From Alviniconcha marisindica (taxonomy: Eukaryota > Mollusca > Gastropoda > Provannidae): DNA of 64,000 nt. The first letter of the stretch is position 1; every line of letters begins with the position of its first letter. The stretch spans positions 160,001 through 224,000 of the forward strand of contig JABMCL010000211.1 in assembly GCA_018857735.1 (NCBI GenBank), read 5' to 3'. The notes under the pieces are model-generated. The model was given only the letters and a program-made list of their open reading frames with translations. It did no database searches and had not been told where the DNA came from. The translations under genes were made by a program, and so were the position numbers. Of this stretch, positions 30,372 through 64,000 are shown piece by piece.

Positions 30372-30379
30372 ACAACATA

Positions 30380-40376
<9,997 letters not shown>

Positions 40377-40957
40377 AGAGTTGGATGCAATCAGCCACAC
40401 GGCTTGATCACAGTCTGAAGCTGGTTTTGATGCTTATCCAAGTTTTCCTGCTGGAAATGCTGAACTATAAATCTTAACACAGAGCAAACTGCTGCTGGTT
40501 ACTAGTGCTGCAGCACTTCTTTTCTCTCCACCAAGTACCATGTTAGAATAGGCTACGTCAGTGTGTGCACCTTACTCTTTGGAAAACCAAACCTGTGGAT
40601 AGCTTTAGAGTTGAAGTAACATACATGTGATTGGCCTTGTAAGGGAAACTGATGTTCATTTTAGCAAAATGTGTGTTTGATCTGCACTGTCAAGCTTGAA
40701 CAGGTAGCCCATGCACATCAGAAACCTAATCAGAAAGGCTCTTCAAACACTGACTTGGATCAAATTCACTTCCTCAATGACTCCATTGAGTGAAGTTTAG
40801 AATCGCTCGTACCAAACAGGAACAACAGCTGATCTTGTAGCAATAGTCGAATGGTTAATAGCTGTATTCCCTGAATGCCTGTGCATTTCTGGACTGTTTG
40901 TGAGTTTTCATAGTTTGTGTGTGTCCTTTTATTTGTCATTGTTTGGATTAGTTTTTG

Positions 40958-40963
40958 AATAAA
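40958..40963 (+). terminator. Poly(A) signal of ATP6AP1
   Basis: AATAAA in TTTTTGAATAAAGAAGG, 582 bp after the stop codon. It predicts a 3' UTR of about 600 bp (40377 to about 40985). Confidence 0.65.
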
Positions 40964-42435
40964 GAAGGAATACCCACTACTTGTTTTGTGTTGATTTTGT
41001 CTGCTCAAAGCAAAAACTTTGTAAATTTCAGTGTTGTGGACATGGAAACTGAAGAGAAGGATAGTGACAAGGAGAAGAAAAAATGTGTACACATTTCAAA
41101 AGAAACCTGTAATCTTACATCAAGAGCACAATGGTTGAAAAAAAGAAACTGTTTTCCTTTCAGGCTTTGAACTTTATAGAATTAGGGGGGGTGGGGGATG
41201 CTTTTTTTTTCTTGCCTTTTGTTTTGATTTTCAGTGGATGGTTACTGACTATAAAAGGATGTTCTACTTACATTCAAAATCTGAGAAATGTTCCTTTTCA
41301 AATATTTTTTGTTTTTCTGAGATGTTGTGTGTGTGGGGAGATGGCATTTCATGGTTGTGTGTTGTCAAAATTGTCACTGGTTATTTTTCTGGATATCCAC
41401 TATATCTCTTCTTGTAAATGAAACCTATGGCTGTGAAGTATTTTAGTTTAATTCACATACTCGCACAAAGAGTTCCAACATCTACACACACACACACACA
41501 CACACAGAATTTCCAAACACACACATCAAAGAGCCTATAGTGACAGGGGCCTTGGGGTGCGAAAATCACGGATGAAGACGTGACCGACAGGCCCGGTTCA
41601 AGGCAAGTTCTCCAAGAATGGATCTCAGTGCTGTTACAGAAAGGTAACAAGTTCTAAACCTTTTAGTTTACCCAGAATCCATTTTTGCAGACACATTGCC
41701 AGAAGTTGCTGTTGAAAACAGTCCTATGCCGGTGGTGTGTGGCGGTAGGGAGTTTACAGTCTGGTGAAAGAGGACTTAATGGACTGTTATTCAAATGTAC
41801 ATGTACTTACCTAGTTGTATGAAAATAGTCGATTAATTATTTTTTTTGTCCCGTATATTATTTTGTAGCTCTTAGTCTTAGTGCTTTCCTACATTGCATC
41901 AGCATTTGAGTGAGTGCCACAGTGGATAATTTTAGCGTTAGCCAAGCAGCTGAATCCACTTAAGCCATATTTCTACCTCTTGCTTAGGATGCTGGGTCCA
42001 TTTTTGGAGGAACTGCAGCTTAATTGTCATGAAAAGTTCGTGTGTTTGGCGAAACAGGCAGGATAGATAGTGCATGGCTGATAGTACAGCTCACGTGTCT
42101 GCACTCGTGGACCACAGGTCGAGGAGATTCCATCCAGACCACACACATAACGCACTGTAGAGCACATAGCGAAAATTGACGAGAGGGTGTAAAGGATGGC
42201 GTAGACTTACATTAATACGAATAGATCTAGTGAGAACTTCCGGATTAACGAATCGTAAATCGAATGATTAAATATTGAAAACGGCAAGTGGTCTGTCGCC
42301 AGTGATTCTACATTTATTCTCTTTCGTGCATAAACTGCGCACTTAATCTGGCGTGCAGTTATTTTCGCGTGTTACGCGTCTCCCGCCCCTACCCCTCACG
42401 TGGCTGGATATGGACGGAGTCGATGCTTGGCCGGC

Positions 42436-42600
42436 GTGTAAGCCGGTTTGGCCTAGCAGTAAGGCGTTAGGCTGGTAAACAGGGGGCCTCTGTTCGAATC
42501 CGCTTCGGTTCTCCTTTCTCTTCAAAAGTTGTGGTCTGTAGACACTGTCTTGTGACTTTGCCCCTCACAATTAATGAAACATTAAAGTGGCTCTCATCGC
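42436..42600 (+). mobile_element. SINE with tRNA-like head, fullest copy
   Basis: Head GCCGGTTTGGCCTAGCAGTA then AAGGCGTTAGGCTGGTAAAC and TCTGTTCGAATCC (B box). Body TTGTGGTCTGTAGACACTGT then CTTGTGACTTTGCCCCTCAC. Matching head sequence recurs at 48795-48860 and matching body sequence at 49722-49790, which defines a small SINE family in this window. Confidence 0.65.
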
Positions 42601-43083
42601 TGCCCATCTTAATGCAGAAGTCATTCTGGTAGTGACAGTGTAGCGATAGTATATAATCCTCTTCCACCACCTGCATGCCCCCCCCCCCCCCTTCTCCCCG
42701 TCCCTAATAAGCCTGATGGTTTCTGTGGACGATGTTGACTTACTGTTTGGCCGGCGCTACGGCAGGGCGTGGCCCCAACCCCAGGTGACGAGAGGGGTAA
42801 CGAGCCATTCAGTAATCTCATTACACATTGCATGCAACTTCCAATACTACTCGGATTAAATGTAGTAGTATACCCATCACGCTTCTGGAATACCGTTGTC
42901 CAATTTTGAGGACTTAAACATGTAATACATAGATCTGCATCTGCAATTTTGCTGTCTGCAATATATATTGTAGGTAGGTAGGAATCAGTCTAGCCGACCG
43001 GGCAGGCCTTGAAAAAACCCCATGATGGGCGAAAATTTGGAGTAAAAGTTTTCAAACCAAGACATGCTTGGACTTTTGTTATA

Positions 43084-43191
<108 letters not shown>

Positions 43192-43199
43192 GTGACAAT

Positions 43200-43530
43200 T
43201 TGAAGGAAGAAAAATCTGAAACAAGAATTACTGCTAGCGTTCTAAAATAAGATAACAACAGTCAAACGATGAAAGATGAGATGAAAAGCTAAATCACTTA
43301 CCTTTTTTTGGTTGAGCTATATTGTTTTCCCGTATCGCTTATCTGTTTTTGGTTTAGCTGTGTTGCTTTCCTGTCCAACCAAAAACAGGTAAGTGATTTA
43401 GTTTTTCACCGTTTAACTGTTGTTTAAATGTCGTTTTGTAGCTTGATATAAAGGGGTTTACCCTAAAAATTTGCAGATTGTGTTTTTTTCATAATAAATA
43501 AAGTTCTTTTAAACCTTTTATGTGTTTGGA
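43200..43530. repeat. Fold-back dispersed repeat next to a 100-bp CT tract
   Basis: The left arm GCTAAATCACTTACC...TTTTTTGGTTGAGC and the right arm CAACCAAAAACAGG...TAAGTGATTTAG are inverted repeats around about 43289-43412. The right part (CTTGATATAAAGGGGTTTAC, then AAGTTCTTTTAAACC) matches 8395-8560 inverted and 47590-47740 direct. The CT tract at 43087-43187 adjoins it. Confidence 0.6.
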
Positions 43531-44744
43531 ATTTGAAGGAAGGCTTGCGTGTCCCCGGGTCCGACGGTCATGGTACTGAAGCACGCATGCTAACAGGAAA
43601 TTATCGAATATATCACCTTGCTGTGAACAGACATAAAATAAAACATAAATTGACTGATTAACGAATAGGAGAGCACGATTCTTCTCCTCCAAAGGCAGCT
43701 TTCACAGATAGTATGCACGTGGCTACGTCAGTTTGTGACGAGAAAGAAAGCACTGCGTCGGGCCTAGGCTACAGCCGTCACGACGGGCAGGAACTGCTGG
43801 GTGTGATGACGAAGAACTGTGCTACAGTGATCCGCCTCTAGAACTGAAGGCAACATTCCGTGCAGTCCAGTCTGGGATTGCATGGTTCCACGCGAGAGAG
43901 AGAGAGAGAGACTGACTTTGTTGCTTAACGTCCGCGAAGGCGAGTAGGGACGGGGAAAAGGGGGACAGAAGAGTGAAACCTCGAAACAGGCGCTACCCGG
44001 AAAATCAAGGCTGCCGTGGACCTCCGCCACTGAGAACAACCAAATGTTATGGCAGTGTCCGTCCGGCATTGCGCAGCGACCACCGCAACACGCCATTGGC
44101 TGTCCCAACTGCTATGCAGAACAGGGTCACAAAGACAATGTCCGTAGCTCCGCCGTCAGGAAACAACTGAAGCAAAAGAAGGCCAACTCTCAATTCCAGC
44201 TCCAGCTCCCTGCTCTTGATCTCTTCTGGGCTAGGTTGTGGGTTCAGCACCACCTCTCTTCTCTTGATCTCGCCTGGACCCGCCTTCATTTGTTACCTAA
44301 CACACGGTTCCACGCCGTCAATGATCTTTATTTATATATATATATATATAAGCCACATCGTCAGCCGCGTCCAAGCGTGTCGGTTCTTTTTTGATCACTT
44401 CATCAGGACTGGGAGCTTCCCCGTTTTGACTCGCCCTGATAGAACCGCCATGGCTGACTGGGAGTTAAACAATAGTCTTTTTCCATTTTGACAGGCATCT
44501 CCATTTAAGCACACAAACAACTACAATAAGACTGCTTTCTTATTTGCACTCTACTACAACTGACCGATCTTTATTTTTTTTATTGTGACACTGATTGAGG
44601 AGTCAAAACAAAAACAAAATCCGCCGTTCTGAAAGCAAAACTGCAGAGCAGAAATCTGGTATTCTGCGATATAGCTATCTGTTCATCGGCGAACCACCAG
44701 CTTATCGTTGATTTCGATCTGAAACTGTCCTGGCGGTGTCGTCT

Positions 44745-45190
44745 GATAGCTGTAGAGTAACTGACGGAAGAAGGGTAACGTCTCAGTGACAGCTGTAGAG
44801 TAACTGACGGAAGAAGGCCGTAACGTCTGACAGCTGCAGAGTAACCGACGGAAAAACGGTAACGTCTGACCGAGCTGCGGGGTAACTGACGGAAGAAGGG
44901 TAACGTCTGACAGCTGCAGAGTAACCGACGGAAGAAGGGTAACGTCTGACAGCTGCGGAGTAACTGACGGAAGAGGGGTAACGTCTGACAGCTGCAGAGT
45001 AACCGACGGAAGAAGGGTAACGTCTGACAGCTGCGGCCGAGTAACTGACGGAAGAAGGGTAACGCCTGACAGCTGCGGAGTAACTGACGGAAGAAGGGTA
45101 ACGTCTGACAGCTGCAGAGTAACTCGGTGACGAAAGAAGGGTAACGTCTGACAACTGTAGAGTAACCGACACCGGAAGAAGGGTAACGAC
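44745..45190. repeat. 39-bp minisatellite
   Basis: About eleven units of AGTAACTGACGGAAGAAGGG then TAACGTCTGACAGCTGCGG with small indels. Thirty-nine bases is 13 codons, and on the minus strand all three frames stay open through most of the array. This produces spurious serine/valine-rich ORFs. Confidence 0.92.
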
Positions 45191-45242
45191 GTGTGCCGCC
45201 CAATAGATGCCGGCAGCCACGACAGCTGCCCGGGCGTTGCAG

Positions 45243-45376
45243 TGGACGATGTCCAGTTTACGGCGTTCACCGAAGGCAAGATACGAGCGTGCTTCACTGA
45301 AGATGATGGACGTGGGCAGAAACGGACACCGGTCGGCAAAGACGACTTACTCACCATCGCCGATCGCATTGTGAAG
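45243..45376 (+). CDS. Unrecognised coding-like exon
   Basis: Bounded by GGGCGTTGCAG and a donor AAG|GTCCGT, 134 bp (2 + 44 codons). The frame reads DDVQFTAFTEGKIRACFTED, then DGRGQKRTPVGKDDLLTIAD and RIVK. Composition, GC content and absence of stops resemble real coding sequence, and it starts about 50 bp after a minisatellite. I do not recognise the family. It may belong with 47286-47546, but no continuous model could be built. Confidence 0.3.
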
Positions 45377-46619
45377 GTCCGTGTCTGTCATTTTGATTCA
45401 ATTCTTTGGTTTCTTAGGTTGCTTGGCTCAGTTGACAAATGTGTCATCAGGCCCTTAATCAATTCATCGAACGACAGATTTCCATTATATCCTTTAGCTT
45501 CCCGGCTAATTCAGTAATTAACCCATCTGAAGACTGAAACAAGATAATATTTATCTTATATTTATACCACAAGTTCGTACCGTCATGTGAAGTGTATGTC
45601 AAGTCAAGCCAGTTAAGTACTTCTTTATTCCATTTAAAGGAAAACGTGGGTGCTATACATGAACAACAAACAAAAAATGCACACGTATATTCACAGTTTA
45701 AAAGTGCGCAATGGCAGACAGGCAAGATTAATACCAGAATCATTATTCAATAAAATATACATTGGCTTATGAAAATGTGCTTTAAAACTGAAACAGTGTC
45801 ACACACATATTAATATAATTGACCATGATATGGATGGGCGTTTTGCCCATCCATATATCAACTATATATCATGGGCTTCCTTCCCGGCAAAGACTGAGAC
45901 TTGTTCAGATCGTTTTTGACTTTTTCCAGATAGTTAGAAGGCGATATCAAAACGAGCCGTCGGTAGCAACCTCAAAAATTCATAACAATTCAGTTTTAGG
46001 GACGGTTACCTCGACTTTTGCACAGCTCCTGAGCTCTGCCGGAAAAAGAATATGAGCGGTTCTCTTTTATATCGATTCTCGTGGACAGTACGCATAATGA
46101 TGTGGCCTACAAGTGCCACTGCCAAGGAGTCAGATCAATCAGAGCTCAGGAGTTGTTCAGTTGAAGTTTAGGTGGACGTCCTGGGCTCCCCGTCCGGCCT
46201 AATACTCCTTATCATCTCTTTGGACGTAAAGCAACATTTAACTTAAGAAGAAGTCAGATCAAATGTCTTTAACTAACAGAGAGCAATAAGTCTTCTCAGT
46301 CAACATGGACACTCCACTTCCTCGCCACTGAGGTGGATTTACACACCTGTACATTTAGACTGAACATGTTCTTTGTTTTGTTTTTGTTGTTGTTGCCGTT
46401 TTACGTTACGCTGGGGTAGAACAGGCTCTGGTGTTATAACTGAATCTACACTGCCATAATTACTTTTAAATCTTTCAAGTTGTGTGCGTGTTCCACCGAT
46501 TTAGTTAACGCAGTTCTTGGTCTGTGGGCCAGTTTTTCCCTGCGTGATTTGATGATCCTTGTTCGTCCTGATTAAATATATATATATCACGAAGAGGTTT
46601 GTTCGTCCTGAGTGACCCT

Positions 46620-47220
46620 GTGGTGCTGACGGGACGTTTAAAATCCAAGAACTGACTATATAACAAACTGAATCTGAAAAAAAACCAACTAACTATATAA
46701 CACAATCCAAGAACCAACTACATAGCCGGCAAACCGAAGTCAATCCAAGTGCTAACTACGTAGCAAACTGAATTCAAGCACTAACTACATAGCAAACTCG
46801 GTCAATCCAAGGACTAACCAACTACATAGCAAATAGTTCAATCCAAGCACTAACTACACAGCAAACTCAGTCAATCCAAGCACTAACGACATCATTAGCA
46901 ATCTCAATCCAAGGACTAACCAACTACATAGCAAACGGCCCAATCCAAGCACTAACTACATAATAAACTGAATCCAAGCACTAACTAACTAAATAGCGAA
47001 CTCCGTCCAAGAACTAACCGGCTCAGTACATGGCAAACACAGTTCAAGCACTAACTACATAGCAAACTCAATCCAAGCACTAACTACATAGCATACTCAG
47101 TCCAAGACCTAACTAACTACATAGCAAACTCAATCCAAGACCTAACTAACTACATAGCAAACTCAATCCAAGCACTAACTAACCGCTACTAACATAGGCA
47201 AACTCAGTCAATCCAAGACG
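46620..47220. repeat. Satellite-like array, unit about 25-35 bp
   Basis: About 17 irregular units of CAATCCAAGCACTAACTACA followed by TAGCAAACT. Units vary by insertions such as TAACCAAC and by loss of part of the unit. It runs directly up to the coding-like segment at 47286. Confidence 0.9.
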
Positions 47221-47285
47221 TAACTATACGACAGACGGAAAGGCAAAATTGCTCGTACAACGACTGATGTAGAGGACATTTGCAG

Positions 47286-47546
47286 GAGTATTCTCTGGGC
47301 GACGACAAGGCGACAGAAATCCGTGACTGGCTGGTGGACGGCTGGGCCTTCGTCCTACACATAGACAAGCAGAAGGAGACCATGGAGGAGATGGACAAGG
47401 TGCCTCTCGGGTGGTTGCTATAGGCAGCCGATTTTGCTCTGGCATCAAGATCAGCGAAACGAGTTTACAGCGGCCTATGGCCATCTCTGTATATCCCCAA
47501 CTTGCCAAAGACAGCCTAGAAAAGATGTTCGGGGCGTTCTTTGAGG
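47286..47546 (+). pseudogene. Unrecognised coding-like segment with a frameshift
   Basis: From an acceptor-like ATTTGCAG at 47285 the frame reads EYSLGDDKATEIRDWLVDGW, AFVLHIDKQKETMEEMDK to 47399, then a stop follows in the same frame. A second frame continues without a gap: SRVVAIGSRFCSGIKISETS, LQRPMAISVYPQLAKDSLEK, MFGAFFE, to a GTCAGT at 47546. Either 47399 is a donor and these are separate exons of a live gene, or one frameshift has broken a gene. No domain was recognised. A run of C follows. Confidence 0.3.
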
Positions 47547-47589
47547 TCAGTCAGTCTTATAATCAATTCCCCCCCCCCCCCCCCCCCCC

Positions 47590-47740
47590 CCGGCTCTCTC
47601 TCTTAGAATTTGATTCACTGTTGATTTAGTTTAACTGTTGTTTTGTGGCTTTGAAAAAGGGCCTTAGCCCGAAAATTCACATATGTTTGGTATTGTCATA
47701 TTAGCGTTCTTTTTAACGTTTGTGTTTGGATCCTTTGATT
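47590..47740 (+). repeat. Dispersed repeat, copy 3
   Basis: GATTTAGTTTAACTGTTGTT, then GCTTTGAAAAAGGGCCTTAG and GCGTTCTTTTTAACGTTTGT match the right part of 43390-43530 and the inverse of 8395-8560. As in the other copies, low-complexity DNA (a C run and a short CT tract) adjoins it. Confidence 0.55.
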
Positions 47741-48267
47741 TCGTTTGTTTCTAACAATTTTCATTTAGATCGATCTCAAAATAGTAATATTCTAGTATTT
47801 TATGGAAGTGTAGCTTTAGTCAATCGTTGAGGTTCTGCAAAGGATGGAGTACTATCTGATGTCTACCTACCATCTTTACACCAGAAAAAAGCAGGTTATT
47901 TTGATCATCGAGCGATTGGACTGTCTTTCTTCGACAAATAACTTCCCAACAAAATTCATAAGTCCGTATTTTTTCCGTAAACTTACTTTTGAAAACCAAA
48001 TAATTGTATTTACTGTACTCTGCAAGGCCTCCTTTCCTCTGCGGGGTGTCACACCTGGTTCGTCATGTTTGTGTTTTACCGAGGAAGGTATCGGCCGTGA
48101 AAAAAAAAGAGAGAAGATTCCTGAAGATCGCCGTCGTCACACCACGAGCGTCCTAGTCGTCCATATTAAGAAGGCATTGAAGAAAGTCAGGAAGAGTTGG
48201 CATTGTGTCCAAGTGAGGCATAAACTTGCATGCCGTCACAAAACAGCCCCCGACATCGATGTCTTCG

Positions 48268-63973
<15,706 letters not shown>

Positions 63974-64000
63974 GTAAGTTGCTTTGTTCTGGATCAGTAG

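Larger units (their letters stand above)
30276..30379. promoter_or_regulatory. Shared divergent promoter of RPS23 and ATP6AP1
   Basis: Only 104 bp separate the RPS23 start codon (30275, minus) from the first ATP6AP1 ATG (30380, plus). The gap holds two direct copies of CGAGACGGAA (30314-30323 and 30333-30342), which read TTCCGTCTCG toward RPS23 and contain an ETS/GABP-like GGAA core, plus CACGTG at 30364-30369 and a pyrimidine tract facing RPS23. No TATA box is apparent. Both 5' UTRs must be very short, or start inside each other's territory. Confidence 0.75.

Noticed and set aside
44580..45369. Three overlapping minus-strand ORFs of 145-228 codons
   Set aside because: They are produced by the 39-bp minisatellite, whose minus strand has no stops; the peptides are simple repeats in every frame.

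Overview
The window is animal nuclear DNA. Genes are split into short exons with GT-AG introns, there are many microsatellites and minisatellites, and tRNA-derived SINE-like copies and LINE fragments are scattered through introns and spacers. The proteins are clearly metazoan. Their sequence style and the repeat content suggest a lophotrochozoan invertebrate, most likely a mollusc (inference; no species-diagnostic sequence was recognised). No bacterial operon, CRISPR array or rRNA gene was seen.

Layout. (1) About 1-2272: repeat-rich flank with a LINE scrap; the true 5' end of the first gene was not found. (2) 2273-18862, plus strand: a single-pass SEFIR-domain receptor of the IL-17-receptor type. 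Its ectodomain is built from three homologous modules, each encoded by the same three-exon set with the same intron phases; a transmembrane exon and one large 3' exon carrying the SEFIR domain follow. (3) 23044-30275, minus strand: complete ribosomal protein RPS23 in four coding exons, 143 residues. (4) 30380-40376, plus strand: complete ATP6AP1 (V-ATPase accessory subunit Ac45) in nine coding exons. RPS23 and ATP6AP1 are divergent, with start codons about 100 bp apart, and share a compact promoter with a CLEAR-like E-box and a TOP-like pyrimidine tract. (5) About 41-48.2 kb: a spacer with minisatellites, a SINE, a fold-back repeat and a few coding-like segments of unknown identity. (6) 48268 to the right edge, plus strand: muskelin (MKLN1), 15 coding exons in the window, covering the discoidin-like domain, LisH/CTLH and most of the kelch repeats; the 3' end lies outside. 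A deleted piggyBac-like transposon with TTAA target duplications sits in its intron 14.

The most unusual observation is that several minisatellites are built from splice junctions. In MKLN1 the exon 3 donor (real site plus 10 copies), the exon 12 acceptor (real site plus 7 copies) and the exon 5 acceptor (one extra copy) have been duplicated into the neighbouring intron with a few bases of exon attached. In the receptor gene the acceptor of one ectodomain exon is the last unit of an array of about eight acceptor-like copies. Each array places many near-identical decoy splice sites next to a real one.

The four genes have no evident common pathway: immune-type signalling receptor, ribosome, lysosomal proton pump, and substrate/scaffold subunit of the CTLH ubiquitin ligase. 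All exon models were made by eye from reading frame, GT/AG sites, phase continuity and remembered family sequence. No alignment or transcript evidence was available.
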